51,949 nt of DNA from Methylacidiphilales bacterium (GCA_021272165.1 JAJSLK010000004.1:1-51949); one strand, 5' to 3'. Positions 8,353-17,608 are shown, counted from the stretch's first letter. Made by a program: numbers and translations. Notes: generated from the sequence alone by a model not told the origin.

Positions 8353-9399
8353 TCAATAGACGCTGAAGGTGAATTCGTCGGTGTAACTGTCCATTTTTTT
8401 GCGGAGGGCGTCCGGAAAGGGTTTGAAGGGGGCGGGGGCGCGGAGGGAATTGAGGCTGATGAGCATAAGCTGCTGCATGGTGGCGTTGTCGCCTTCGAGG
8501 ACGGTGACGTCGCTGAGGGTGCCGTCGGAATGGATGGTGTAGCGAATGCGGACCATGCCGACGGGCAGGAGCTGAAAGCTGCGGTCGACAGACGGATACC
8601 AATAAGAGCCGACGACATTATAGATGTAGGCCTTGTACCGGCCAAGGTCGGTGGCCATTGCTTCGGGCGTGGGCGCGCCCGACATGCCGGCCCGGCCCTG
8701 GATGTCCTGGGCGACGGCGGGCATGACCGGATTCGGCGAACCGGAATTTTGGGGTTCCGGCGTCTGGTCCATCGGCGGGGCATTAATGGGGGGAAGAACA
8801 GGCAGGCCGTTTTGGGAAGTAACCTGTTTTGGGGCCGGCTTCTGGACCTGCGGCGGGGTCTTGTCCGGTGGTCGGACGATTGCCTGGGGCGGAGTGGTTT
8901 CGACCCGGGGCGCCGGTTGCGGCTGGGTTTTCGGCTTCGGCTGGGCCTGCTGTTTCTGCGGTGACGTGGGGCCGGGCTTCGGTTTGCTCGGGATATTGGG
9001 GGAGTTATGAAGGCTGTCGGCGTGTTGGTGTTGGCTGACGACATCGGGCATGACCGAATTATTGGAGCGGGACTGTTGGCTTTGGGAAGTAAGGCGGGTG
9101 TCGTTATTGGATTCTACCTGGGCATCCTTGGGCGGCGGCGTATTGGGCTGCGGCGGCGTGACCATGAAAGGCCGCGGCTGCGGCGGCGCGGGCGGAGGAG
9201 GGATAAGAGTGAGCGTGACCTTGGGCGTGGTGGGCGGCGGCGGCGTGGCGAACTTCGGCGCCGGCACATAATGGGCGACGAGGAGAAGGCCGCTGATGAA
9301 AAGCACGTGGGCCAGCAGCGAAATCAGGACGAAGATGGTCACCCAGCGGAGGGTGGTCGAGTCCGGTTCCGGATATTGCATCTGGAGGTGGGTGGCCAT
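8353..9399 (-). CDS. TonB-like energy-transducing protein
   Basis: Expected to couple the inner-membrane proton-motive force to outer-membrane transport or, less likely, a TolA-like role. Residues about 18-43 form a single membrane anchor (WVTIFVLISLLAHVLFISGL). A very long Pro/Gln/Lys-rich linker (about 50-250) would span the periplasm. The C-terminal roughly 90 residues (YKAYIYNVVGSYWYP...VRIRYTIHSDGTLSDVTVLE) match the TonB/TolA C-terminal fold. ATG 9399 begins the frame; an alternative ATG is six codons later. ExbB/ExbD partners are at 21.8-22.9 kb. It is divergent from the symporter at 9478. Confidence 0.85.
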   Translation of the reverse strand: MATHLQMQYPEPDSTTLRWVTIFVLISLLAHVLFISGLLLVAHYVPAPKFATPPPPTTPKVTLTLIPPPPAPPQPRPFMVTPPQPNTPPPKDAQVESNNDTRLTSQSQQSRSNNSVMPDVVSQHQHADSLHNSPNIPSKPKPGPTSPQKQQAQPKPKTQPQPAPRVETTPPQAIVRPPDKTPPQVQKPAPKQVTSQNGLPVLPPINAPPMDQTPEPQNSGSPNPVMPAVAQDIQGRAGMSGAPTPEAMATDLGRYKAYIYNVVGSYWYPSVDRSFQLLPVGMVRIRYTIHSDGTLSDVTVLEGDNATMQQLMLISLNSLRAPAPFKPFPDALRKKMDSYTDEFTFSVY

Positions 9400-9477
9400 C
9401 GGTGGCTGATACTAGCTATGATGCAAAAAAACTCGAATTCGTTTTGCACACCCCGGATTACCGTTTATTAAGCTTCG

Positions 9478-11118
9478 ATGTCTTTCTTCTGGGACGTGTT
9501 GGCCATCGTGGCCTACTTCGCCCTGGTCATTGGCACCGGGCTGGCATCGTCGCGCAAGCGCGGGCGCAGCATGCGCGAGTTCAGCGTGGGCAGCCGCGAG
9601 CTGCCGTGGTGGGCCGTGCTGGCCTCGATTGTGGCGGCGGAACTGAGCGCCGCGACTTTTCTCGGCACGCCGGGTGAGGGTTACCACCTACGTAACTTCA
9701 CTTACGCGCAACTGGCCATCGGGACGGTCATTGCGCGGATCATCGTGGCCTATCTTTTCATCCGGCCCTTTTACGATAACAACGTCGTCTCGATCTACGA
9801 GTTCCTTCAGATCCGTTTTGGAAAGGCAACGCGCAACGCGGCATCAGCGGTCTTTCTGGTCACGCGCCTGCTGGCCAGCGGTACTCGGCTTTACGTCGCA
9901 GCGGTGGTGGTCGTGCTCGGCTATGAAATGGTCCGGGGCGTGACCGCAAGCAACGAGGAGCGGGTCTGGATTTACGGCGGTGCGGTGCTGCTGGTGACGG
10001 CGCTGACAACGATTTACACCGCGGCAGGAGGAATCCGGGCGGTGGTCTGGACCGATGTGATCCAGGCGACGGTGATGGGCGGCTCGGTCATCTTCGCTTT
10101 GGTTTCGCTCTGGCACGGCGTGGGGGGCTGGTCGGGCGCGAAGGGCGTGCTCACGCAGCCGCACGATCTGCAGATTTTCGATTCGGGCATCGATCACTCG
10201 CAGGGAATTCTGGCCAATGCCTACAACATCCTCGGCAGCGAATACACGCTTTGGGCGGCGCTGCTTGGTTCGGTCTTCACGACGATGGCGACGCACGGCA
10301 CCGACCAGGACATGGTGCAGCGGATGCTGACGGCGAAGGACCATCACAAAAGCCGGCTGGCGCTGGTCCTTTCCGGGCTGGTCGACATCCCGGTGGCGAT
10401 GGGCTTTCTCCTCGTCGGCGTGCTGCTGGCGGTCTTTTACCAGCTCCATCCCGATCCCCATCTGCCGGTCAAAAACCCGGAAGTCTTCGCCTATTACATT
10501 CTCCATTCGCTGCCGCCGGGCGCGCGCGGTCTGCTCATCGCCGGCGTGCTGGCCACGGCGATGGGTTCGCTCAGCACGGCGCTTAACGCGCTGGCGACCA
10601 GCTTCACGGAAGATTTCTGGGTGCCTTATTGGGGCCGGGACGCCGACCAGCATCGAATCGTGCGGGCGGTCCGCTGGAGCACGGTCGTCTTCGCGTTGCT
10701 GCTGGCGGCGGTCGGCACGATCACCGCGGCGGTCGTGGTCTATTCGCCCAAGGCGCGGATTATCCCGATCGTGCTCGGGATTTTCGGCTACACCTATGGC
10801 TCGTTGCTCGGCATTTTCCTGCTCGGCCTGACGACAAAAAATCGCGGCACGCAGACAGGCAACCTCATCGCGATGCTGGCCGGGTTCGTCGCCGTTTCCA
10901 TCTGGAGCGGCCTGCCGTGGGACCTGATCAATGCTGTGCGCGGACAGAGCTACGATATCGGGAGCAGCGTCATCTGGCTGGCGCAACATGGCCTGCTGAA
11001 ATTCGCCGACGGCTACGTCCATCCCCCCGACTGGCTGGTGCAGATCGAATTTCCGTGGCGGGTGATGTTCGGCACGCTGACGACCTACGCCGTGGCGTGG
11101 TGTTTTAAAAAGAAGTGA
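9478..11118 (+). CDS. sodium:solute symporter family transporter
   Basis: Inner-membrane Na-coupled importer of the SSS family. About 13-14 membrane segments are visible, beginning VLAIVAYFALVIGTGLA, then the conserved FSVGSRELPWWAVLASIVAAELSAATFLGTPGE region (residues about 35-67), TAAGGIRAVVWTDVIQA in the middle and IAGVLATAMGSLSTALNALA later, both family signatures. Length 546 is normal. The substrate cannot be assigned; family members carry sugars, carboxylates, iodide or amino acids. The gene is alone, and its stop is one base from the stop of gpsA on the other strand. Confidence 0.9.
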   Translation: MSFFWDVLAIVAYFALVIGTGLASSRKRGRSMREFSVGSRELPWWAVLASIVAAELSAATFLGTPGEGYHLRNFTYAQLAIGTVIARIIVAYLFIRPFYDNNVVSIYEFLQIRFGKATRNAASAVFLVTRLLASGTRLYVAAVVVVLGYEMVRGVTASNEERVWIYGGAVLLVTALTTIYTAAGGIRAVVWTDVIQATVMGGSVIFALVSLWHGVGGWSGAKGVLTQPHDLQIFDSGIDHSQGILANAYNILGSEYTLWAALLGSVFTTMATHGTDQDMVQRMLTAKDHHKSRLALVLSGLVDIPVAMGFLLVGVLLAVFYQLHPDPHLPVKNPEVFAYYILHSLPPGARGLLIAGVLATAMGSLSTALNALATSFTEDFWVPYWGRDADQHRIVRAVRWSTVVFALLLAAVGTITAAVVVYSPKARIIPIVLGIFGYTYGSLLGIFLLGLTTKNRGTQTGNLIAMLAGFVAVSIWSGLPWDLINAVRGQSYDIGSSVIWLAQHGLLKFADGYVHPPDWLVQIEFPWRVMFGTLTTYAVAWCFKKK

Positions 11119-11119
11119 C

Positions 11120-12007
11120 TCACTCCTCCCGCTTGGCGCGGCCGAGGAGATTTTTGACCGCCTCGATGGGCGACATGCCCTCGTAAAGAACGGCATGGAG
11201 CTGCGTGACGATGGGCTTTGAGTCGGCCGGGATGGCGCTGTTGAGATAGACCGAGCGGGTGGTCGGAAGGCCCTCGCAGACACCGTCGAGCTTGGGCAGG
11301 ATTTCCTCCACAGCCAGGCCTTGGGCGAGCAGTGCACCGAAGCGGAAATTGCGGCTCTGGTCGCTGGTGGCGGTGAGCATGAGATCGCCGATGCCGCTGA
11401 GCCCGGCGAAGGTCTCGGCTTTTGCCCCGGCCTGCACGCCGATGCGGGTCATTTCCGCGAGACACCGGGTGAGAAGACCGGCGAGTGAATTCTGCCCGAG
11501 GCGCAGTCCATGGCAGGCGCCGCCGGCGATGGCGTAGATGTTTTTCAACGCGCCGCCGAGCTCGACACCGATGAGATCGGAGGAACTGTAGGTGCGGAAA
11601 CTGGGCTGGTGGAGAATCGACTGGAAATCCTTGGTCAGCTTTTCGTCGGCGGAGGCGACCGTGCAGATGGCGGGGAGGGCGGCCACGACTTCGGACGCAA
11701 AAGTCGGGCCCGAAAGGGCGCCGACGCGCTGCTCGCCCCATACCTCGGTGATGATCTGGCTGACCCGCTGGCCGGTCGAGATTTCGAGGCCCTTGCTCAG
11801 GCTCAGCACCGGCGCGCCGGGGGCCGGAAAGCGGGAAAGGGTCTCGCGCACATGCTGCACGGGCAGCGCAAGCAGGACATAGTCAGGAGCAACGGAAGGC
11901 CAGGAGGAATCGAGATGGGCGACAAAAGTCACGCGATTGCCGAGCCGCTCCGCAACCCCGCCGATGGCCCGTCCCCAGGCGCCGTGTCCGATGATGATGA
12001 TGTTCAT
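11120..12007 (-). CDS. gpsA: glycerol-3-phosphate dehydrogenase [NAD(P)+], shortened form
   Basis: Reduces dihydroxyacetone phosphate to glycerol 3-phosphate for phospholipids. Motifs: dinucleotide loop IIIGHGAWGRAIGG, LSKGLE, GALSGPTFASEV, ELGGALKNIYAIAGG with the catalytic Lys, and GLSGIGDLMLTATS. ATG 12007 is chosen by overlap with the plsY stop (ATGA) and by the glycine loop; the longer open frame upstream is plsY antisense to nothing and in another frame. At 295 residues it is about 30 short: the segment normally between the second strand and the VLLALP motif (with the LPG pattern and an Arg/Asn after the second strand) is nearly absent. Forms an operon with plsY. Confidence 0.9.
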   Translation of the reverse strand: MNIIIIGHGAWGRAIGGVAERLGNRVTFVAHLDSSWPSVAPDYVLLALPVQHVRETLSRFPAPGAPVLSLSKGLEISTGQRVSQIITEVWGEQRVGALSGPTFASEVVAALPAICTVASADEKLTKDFQSILHQPSFRTYSSSDLIGVELGGALKNIYAIAGGACHGLRLGQNSLAGLLTRCLAEMTRIGVQAGAKAETFAGLSGIGDLMLTATSDQSRNFRFGALLAQGLAVEEILPKLDGVCEGLPTTRSVYLNSAIPADSKPIVTQLHAVLYEGMSPIEAVKNLLGRAKREE

Positions 12008-12645
12008 GGGGTCTCTTTTTTGCGGGATGAGAATTGAATGCGAGATTCGGTGCCGGCCATTAATCTTTGAATATTGGAGCGATGTCGCCAGGCCGCAAGT
12101 CCCCCCGCCATCGCCGCGAGGCAGAAATAGATCCATTGGCCGGGATAAAACCAGGCCGCTGCCACGGGCAGCACGGCCGAGGCGAGGAGCGAGGCGATGG
12201 AAACGGTGCGGGTGAGGAACACGGCGATGATCCAGAGCGAGAGCGCCACGGCCAGCACCGGCGGCATGAGCGCGCCGAGGACGCCGCCCGACGTGGCCAC
12301 GCCCTTGCCGCCCTTGAAGCCGAGCCACGGCGTGTAGTTATGGCCCAGGATCGCGGCGAGTCCGCACGCGACCAGCAGCAGTGCGGTCGTGTTCGGACCG
12401 ATATCGGCGAGCCCGTAAATGCGAACGAGGTAGAGCGGTAGAAAGCCCTTGAGGAAATCGCAGGCGAAGGCGAAGAGGCCCCATTTGCGACCCATGACTC
12501 GTCCGACGTTGGTTGCGCCGATGTTGCCGCTGCCGTGCTGACGGATGTCGATTCCCCGCGAACAGGCCAGCAGGTAGCCGGTCGGGATCGAGCCCACCAG
12601 ATAGAAGAAAAGCGGCCAGAGCCACGGCGAAACAGTTGGGGGCAT
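12004..12645 (-). CDS. plsY: glycerol-3-phosphate acyltransferase PlsY
   Basis: Integral membrane enzyme that acylates glycerol 3-phosphate from acyl-phosphate, first step of phosphatidic acid synthesis. The three PlsY motifs are visible: GSIPTGYLLA, HGSGNIGATNVGR and GHNYTPWLGFKGGKGVAT. Hydrophobic segments between them account for about six membrane spans. ATG 12645 yields 213 residues, the family length; the longer upstream frame crosses into the glycosyltransferase gene and is rejected. Its stop overlaps the gpsA start, so the enzyme making the substrate and the enzyme using it are co-translated. Confidence 0.93.
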   Translation of the reverse strand: MPPTVSPWLWPLFFYLVGSIPTGYLLACSRGIDIRQHGSGNIGATNVGRVMGRKWGLFAFACDFLKGFLPLYLVRIYGLADIGPNTTALLLVACGLAAILGHNYTPWLGFKGGKGVATSGGVLGALMPPVLAVALSLWIIAVFLTRTVSIASLLASAVLPVAAAWFYPGQWIYFCLAAMAGGLAAWRHRSNIQRLMAGTESRIQFSSRKKETP

Positions 12646-12762
12646 GTCGTGTTCAATACGATGTCGCGGCAGGGCGGCAAGCAGATTCGGCGTATCACCA
12701 GCGGGACAAATCTGTAACGCATCCTTGGCGAACGTCGTGACACACCCTATGGTGTATGACGA

Positions 12763-13968
12763 ATGAAAATCGCCCTGCTCCATTATTCCTTCTGGCCCGA
12801 ATGGGGTGGAGTGGAAAACATGGTGCGCGATCAGGCGAACATGCTGGCCCGGGCCGGGCATGAAGTTCGGGTGTTGACGGGCAGCGGGCAGACCGTCGAT
12901 GAAGACTACGAGGTGATGGTCATGCCTGAGCTGGCGCCCGACTTCGAGTTGAACCGGCTCGTCCGTGCGGTGCTCGACCGCGGCCAGTCGGATCAGAACT
13001 TCAGCCAGTACCGCTCCGTGCTGGTCGATGCGTTCGCGGGGGCGCTGGCCGGCTTCGAGGTGTTGATTGCGCACAACGTGCTGACGATGCACTTCAACCT
13101 CGCCCTCACGCAGGCGCTCCACGACATTGCGCCGAATGGAAAAATCGTTGCCTGGACGCACGATCTGACCGCGACCAATTCCGATTACGCCCTGCCGAAT
13201 CCGACCAAGCCGCCGTGGAATTTGATGCGGACTGCATGTGCGGACGTTACGTATGTGGCGACTTCCGACTTTCGGGCCAAGGAGCTGAAGAACACGCTGA
13301 AACTCAAGACCGAGCCGATCGTTATTCCCAACGTGGTCGATCCGGCGCGGCTGTTCGCGCTTACCCCCGAAATGGTGGAATCGCTCATCTCACTCGAGAT
13401 TCCATGGCATGATTTCGTTTTCCTGCTCCCCGCGCGGCTGATGATCCGCAAGAACATCGAAATGGCCATCGAAGTGGTGAAGAAGCTCAAGGAACAAAAA
13501 CGCAATCCGCTTCTTCTCATCACCGGTGCAAAGGTGACCAACAGTCCGGCCTCGATGCATTACGGCGAATTTCTGCGCAAGTCGCTGCCGGATGACCTCA
13601 AGAGCACAATCGTTTACGTCAGCGATTTCTTCGACGTGAAAGACGAGACGATGCGCGATCTTTATCTCCTCTCCGATTGTCTTCTCTTCCCCTCGCGGCA
13701 GGAGGGCTTCGGGTTGCCCATCCTCGAGGCCGCCCTGCACCGCATGCCGGTTTTGTGTAACGACATCCCGGCCTATCGTGCGTTGGAAGGGGAGGGATCG
13801 TTCCTGCTCGATGACCTGGCGAAACTACCCGAGGCCATCACGTGGCTCGAGGCGCTGCCGACCTTCCGCCAGCAGCGGCGCTGTCGCCGCCTTTTCGATC
13901 CGACGGTGGTCTATCACAAATTTTACGAACCGTTCCTCGCCCCCTTCCACCCGCCTAAAACATTATGA
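12763..13968 (+). CDS. glycosyltransferase, GT4/GT1-like GT-B fold
   Basis: Transfers a sugar from an activated donor, probably for envelope glycans. N-terminal Rossmann half starts MKIALLHYSFWPEWGGVE with the glycine loop typical of GT4 enzymes. The C-terminal half contains FLLPARLMIRKNIEMAIEV and the donor-binding EX7E motif PSRQEGFGLPILEAAL (residues about 306-321). Length 401 is standard. The start at 12763 follows a weak inverted repeat (ACACC-ctat-GGTGT). Its stop overlaps the next gene by the ATGA at 13965-13968, and a methyltransferase follows, suggesting a small glycan-modifying operon. Donor and acceptor are unknown. Confidence 0.88.
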   Translation: MKIALLHYSFWPEWGGVENMVRDQANMLARAGHEVRVLTGSGQTVDEDYEVMVMPELAPDFELNRLVRAVLDRGQSDQNFSQYRSVLVDAFAGALAGFEVLIAHNVLTMHFNLALTQALHDIAPNGKIVAWTHDLTATNSDYALPNPTKPPWNLMRTACADVTYVATSDFRAKELKNTLKLKTEPIVIPNVVDPARLFALTPEMVESLISLEIPWHDFVFLLPARLMIRKNIEMAIEVVKKLKEQKRNPLLLITGAKVTNSPASMHYGEFLRKSLPDDLKSTIVYVSDFFDVKDETMRDLYLLSDCLLFPSRQEGFGLPILEAALHRMPVLCNDIPAYRALEGEGSFLLDDLAKLPEAITWLEALPTFRQQRRCRRLFDPTVVYHKFYEPFLAPFHPPKTL

Positions 13969-14897
13969 TCCAGGAAACCTCCCATGCCGGCTGGAAACGC
14001 AACGTGCGCCTCCAGAACAAGACCGCGGAACTCATCATCACGCTCGATGTTGGGCCGCGTATTTTTCGCTACGCCCACCTCGGCGGTCCCAATGTCTTTA
14101 TTGAAATGCCGGAGCAACTTGGCCGTTCCGGCGAAAAGGAATGGATGATCCGCGGCGGGCACCGTTTCTGGACCGCACCCGAAGCCGATCATTCCTACGA
14201 GCCCGACAACGGCCCGGTCGAATGGAAGAAGCTGGGCGAAACCGGCGTGGAAATCATCCAGCCCGCCAGCAAGACCTACGGGCTCCAGAAAATCCTGAAA
14301 GTGCAGTTGCTCGATCACGATGTCGTGCGCGTCACGCACCGGCTGGTCAACACGGGCTCGAAGCCGTTGGAGCTTTCGCCCTGGGCGCTCTCGGTCATGG
14401 CGCCGGGCGGCACCGCGTTGATTCCGCAGCCGCGGCTCGATCTTCATCCCTCCGAATTTCCCGAGGGCCGCGAGACGAAGCCGCACGATTTTCTGCCGAA
14501 CCGCGAGATGATTCTCTGGCCCTTCACCAACCTCACCGACGGCCGCTACGTCTTTAGCGAACATTTTCTCCGCGTCAGCCATCACCCCAAGAAGCCGGCG
14601 ACTAAGATCGGCCTCAAGTTCCGCGGCGGCTGGGTCGGTTACCAGAATGGCGAATATGTCTTTGCCAAGCACATCCCTTACCATCCGGCGCTGCCCCATC
14701 CTGATCTGGGGGCGAACTTCGAGCTTTTTACCAACGTCGCGATCCTCGAACTGGAATCGCTCGCCCCGGCTGTCCCGGTGGCCCCGGGGGCATTGACCGA
14801 GCATGTCGAGCACTGGGTCCTGCGCCGGGTTCCGGGCAGCCTGAGCGATGAGGCCGCGGCAGTCGATTTCTTCAAGTCGCTGCCGTTGGTCGGCTGA
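13965..14897 (+). CDS. DUF4380-type protein, galactose-mutarotase-like fold likely
   Basis: A beta-rich protein of 310 residues resembling DUF4380. Typical pieces are ELIITLDVGPRIFRYAHLGG, GGHRFWTAPEADHSYEPDN, DVVRVTHRLVNTGSKPLELSPWALSVMAPGG and IGLKFRGGWVGY. The pattern of an early Gly/Arg loop and a later charged/aromatic strand resembles aldose-epimerase-like sugar-binding proteins, so a carbohydrate substrate is plausible but unproven. No signal peptide is present, so it should be cytoplasmic. Start ATG overlaps the glycosyltransferase stop by four bases. Confidence 0.75.
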   Translation: MIQETSHAGWKRNVRLQNKTAELIITLDVGPRIFRYAHLGGPNVFIEMPEQLGRSGEKEWMIRGGHRFWTAPEADHSYEPDNGPVEWKKLGETGVEIIQPASKTYGLQKILKVQLLDHDVVRVTHRLVNTGSKPLELSPWALSVMAPGGTALIPQPRLDLHPSEFPEGRETKPHDFLPNREMILWPFTNLTDGRYVFSEHFLRVSHHPKKPATKIGLKFRGGWVGYQNGEYVFAKHIPYHPALPHPDLGANFELFTNVAILELESLAPAVPVAPGALTEHVEHWVLRRVPGSLSDEAAAVDFFKSLPLVG

Positions 14898-14907
14898 CGT
14901 TTTCATC

Positions 14908-15699
14908 ATGCCTTCGGACACGGCGAATCTCACCGACCTGCTGACCCGGGTGGCGCGGGAGTATCCGCCGTCGTTGGTTCCGGAGCAAGTCGGCGACGTT
15001 CCGAGAATCAAGTTTCATATTGAGTATGTCCTGAAGGCATTTCCCGACCGGCGCCCCGGCGACCTGAGCCTTTGCGATCTGGGCGGCGGCATCGGGCTTT
15101 TTTCGGTCGGTTGTGCGGCGGCGGGATTCGGGCGCGTCGTGCTGGTCGACGATTTTCGGGACCGGGTCAACAAGGAGGAAAGTTCCGGTTCGGTCTTTTC
15201 CGTTCATGAAAAATATGGTGTCGAAGTGGTTTCCCGCGACGTGATCGCCTCTGGCATCGCCGACCTGGGCGGTGGATTCGATGCCATCACGAGCTTTGAC
15301 AGCATGGAACATTGGCACCATTCGCCGAAGCGGCTTTTCCGGCAGGTGATGACCGCCCTGAAACCGGGCGGCCTTTTTTTTCTCGCCGTGCCCAACGCGG
15401 TCAATGCGCGCAAGCGGCTGACCGTGCCGCTGGGTCTCGGGAAGTGGAGTTCGATGGAATCATGGTATGAAGAGGAGATTTTCCGCGGCCATGTCCGCGA
15501 GCCCGACGTCGATGATCTTCGCTATATTGCGCGGGACATGGGCCTGATCGAGGTGGAGATTATCGGACGCAACTGGCTGGGAATGAATAATCACCGGGCC
15601 TGGGTTCGGGCGATGTCGGCCCTGGCCGACCGGCCGCTACGTCTTTGGCCTTCGCTTTGTTCCGACCTCTATTTGGCGGGGCGAAAGCTTCGGACCTAA
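14908..15699 (+). CDS. class I SAM-dependent methyltransferase
   Basis: Contains the SAM-binding motif LCDLGGGIGLFSVGCAA (motif I), VLVDDF (motif II position), FDAITSFDSMEHWHHSPKRLF with the acidic/His region common in sugar or lipid methyltransferases, and LKPGGLFFLAVPN (motif III/post III). ATG 14908 is used because it is ten bases after the previous stop and the motif I spacing fits. 263 residues. Third gene of the operon with the glycosyltransferase and the DUF4380 protein. Its last 63 bases overlap the 3' end of the GH43-like gene on the other strand. The acceptor is unknown. Confidence 0.85.
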   Translation: MPSDTANLTDLLTRVAREYPPSLVPEQVGDVPRIKFHIEYVLKAFPDRRPGDLSLCDLGGGIGLFSVGCAAAGFGRVVLVDDFRDRVNKEESSGSVFSVHEKYGVEVVSRDVIASGIADLGGGFDAITSFDSMEHWHHSPKRLFRQVMTALKPGGLFFLAVPNAVNARKRLTVPLGLGKWSSMESWYEEEIFRGHVREPDVDDLRYIARDMGLIEVEIIGRNWLGMNNHRAWVRAMSALADRPLRLWPSLCSDLYLAGRKLRT

Positions 15700-16728
15700 G
15701 CCTCGGTCAAAGACGGACAAATCCCATCGCTCGCGCCAGGGGACTGTCATGCTCTTATTTTTAAGGTCAAGATCGATAGGCAACCAGACATGGGTGGCTG
15801 CGCGAAGGTCCGGGATTTCCCAATCGGAGATGTTGTGGAAATTGTCACCCATGAAAATGAATGCGTTGGTCTTGCCCGCGACCGGCAGCACAAACGTTAC
15901 CTGCGAGTCGAAGGTTGTCTCTTCGCGCGGGCCCTGGGCAAACGGTCCGCGCGGCGTCCAGGGACCGCGGATCGAGGACGCCGTGCAATAGGTGTTGCGA
16001 TTGTGGGCCCAGCCGGTGAGGCGTGAGGTGACGATGAAGTAAGTGCCGGCGGCCTTGAACGGCGCCGGCGCTTCACCCTCGACCCCCTCCATCCGCTGTA
16101 CGCGAATGACGGAGAGATAATCGTCACTCAGTTCGTAAAGATAGGCATCGACGCGCGAGACGATCAGGTAGGCCTTTCCGTCGTCGTCTTTGAAAAGGCC
16201 CATGTCGAAACCGCGGATGCGGTCGGGCGGATCGTTCTTTGCCGCTTCCCAAGTCTGGTCCCACAGGCCGGTTTCATTCGGCTTGCCGTGCCAGCCGAGC
16301 TTGCCCAAGAGGCGATAAGGACCGGTCGGAGAATCGCTGACAGCCACGACCACGTCATTGAAGAAATTGAAATCGGGCGCGATCAACGAGGCCATTAGGA
16401 CGTATTGGCCGGTACGATCGTTCTTGATGATCTTGGGCCGAACGAGGCCGTTGAGCGGCTGCAGCAGGTTGCCGGGATCAAAACTTACATCGGCCAGGAC
16501 TGTGCTGGCATATTCCCAGTGGATCAGATCGGTTGACTTGTAGATCGTGATGCCGCGATTGAAGAACCAGGTGAACGCTTGTTGCGGCACGGTGTTGGGC
16601 GGAATGGTCGGGCCGTCCCAGTTGTATCCGTACCAATAGTAGATTCCCTGATCGAAAAAGACGCCTCCGGAATGGGATTGGATCGGTTTGCCGCTCGTAT
16701 CGTTCCAAATCTGGCCCGGTTGGATCAT
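15637..16728 (-). CDS. GH43-like five-bladed beta-propeller glycosidase
   Basis: Probable glycosidase or glycan-binding protein of the GH43 type. The N terminus IQSHSGGVFFDQGIYYWYGYN fits the first propeller blade of one GH43 branch (H-x-GG...YYWYG). Later blades show ITIYKSTDLIHWEYAS, RPKIIKNDRTGQYVL, RGFDMGLFKDDDGKAYLI (acidic catalytic loop) and GPWTPRGPFAQGP. No signal peptide is visible, so it may act inside the cell. 363 residues. ATG 16728 starts the frame. Its final 21 codons overlap the methyltransferase gene antisense. Substrate unknown; xylan, arabinan and galactan are the usual family targets. Confidence 0.8.
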   Translation of the reverse strand: MIQPGQIWNDTSGKPIQSHSGGVFFDQGIYYWYGYNWDGPTIPPNTVPQQAFTWFFNRGITIYKSTDLIHWEYASTVLADVSFDPGNLLQPLNGLVRPKIIKNDRTGQYVLMASLIAPDFNFFNDVVVAVSDSPTGPYRLLGKLGWHGKPNETGLWDQTWEAAKNDPPDRIRGFDMGLFKDDDGKAYLIVSRVDAYLYELSDDYLSVIRVQRMEGVEGEAPAPFKAAGTYFIVTSRLTGWAHNRNTYCTASSIRGPWTPRGPFAQGPREETTFDSQVTFVLPVAGKTNAFIFMGDNFHNISDWEIPDLRAATHVWLPIDLDLKNKSMTVPWRERWDLSVFDRGLGPKLSPRQIEVGTKRRPKT

Positions 16729-16870
16729 GGCGGGTTTACTAGCAGGTTTCGCAAAATGCGGGCAAGGTGCATTTATTCAGTCTGTTTGGACCACGAAAAT
16801 CGCCTTGACCCGGGGATGGGCATACGCTTGAATGCCCGGCTCAACTTAATCCAGTATTTTCTCTCATTTT

Positions 16871-17608
16871 ATGGCCAAGACTGTCTCCCTCCAAGTTTCC
16901 CAGCGTGCCCAAATCGGGCGCCGCGCCCTGAAGGCCGTCCGCAAGGCTGGCCGCGTTCCCGGCGTGCTTTACGGCAAGACCAAGGGCCAGACGGTACGGT
17001 CCCGTCCAATTGAAATCGACGCCAACAAACTCAAGGCCCTTCTTCATTCCTCGACCAGCGAAAACGTCCTCGTCGACGTCGAACTGACCGACGAGAAGGG
17101 CGCCAAGGTCGACCAGCACCTCGCGCTGTTGCTCGACGTTCAGCACGATCCGCTCGAAGACTACATCGTCCACATCGATCTCCATGAAATCGACCAGGAC
17201 GAGATTCTGCACGCCGAAGTTCCGGTTACCAGCACGGGCGAGCCGGTCGGCGTCAAGAACAGCGGTGGTTTGCTCGAAACGATGCTCCGCACCATCCGCG
17301 TTGCCTGTCTCCCCCGCGACCTTCCGGATCGCATCACGATCGATGTCAGTGGCCTCGATCTGGGCCAGTCCATTCACGTGCGCGAAGTTAAATTGCCCGC
17401 GAACGTCACGGCCACCAATCCTCCCGAACTGCCGGTCTTCACCGTTTTCGCTCCGAAGGAAGAAGTGGTTGAAGCGCCCACCACGGAAATCACGCAGCCC
17501 GAGGTCATCAAGGAAAAGAAGGTGGAGGGTGAAGTCCCCGCTGCCGATGCCAAGGGCGCCGCGAAGCCTGACGCCAAGGCGGCCGCCAAACCCGAGGGCA
17601 AGAAATAA
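16871..17608 (+). CDS. rplY: 50S ribosomal protein L25, long (CTC/TL5) form
   Basis: Binds 5S rRNA in the large ribosomal subunit. N-terminal L25 domain: SQRAQIGRRALKAVRKAGRVPGVLYGK, then the DPLEDYIVHIDLHEI strand; the CTC-type C-terminal domain follows (TGEPVGVKNSGGLLE, LPRDLPDRITIDVSGLDLGQSIHV). An Ala/Lys/Pro/Glu-rich tail ends the protein (residues about 205-245). The 245-residue length fits the long general-stress CTC type. Start ATG 16871 follows an AT-rich leader. First gene of the rplY-pth-rpsF-ssb run; rplY-pth pairing is common across bacteria. Confidence 0.95.
   Translation: MAKTVSLQVSQRAQIGRRALKAVRKAGRVPGVLYGKTKGQTVRSRPIEIDANKLKALLHSSTSENVLVDVELTDEKGAKVDQHLALLLDVQHDPLEDYIVHIDLHEIDQDEILHAEVPVTSTGEPVGVKNSGGLLETMLRTIRVACLPRDLPDRITIDVSGLDLGQSIHVREVKLPANVTATNPPELPVFTVFAPKEEVVEAPTTEITQPEVIKEKKVEGEVPAADAKGAAKPDAKAAAKPEGKK

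Noticed and set aside
12742..12755. ACACCCTATGGTGT inverted repeat between plsY and the glycosyltransferase
   Set aside because: Only five-base arms; could be chance. Left out as an operator.
16729..16870. Possible rplY promoter (TTGACC near 16804)
   Set aside because: No acceptable -10 element at a suitable distance.
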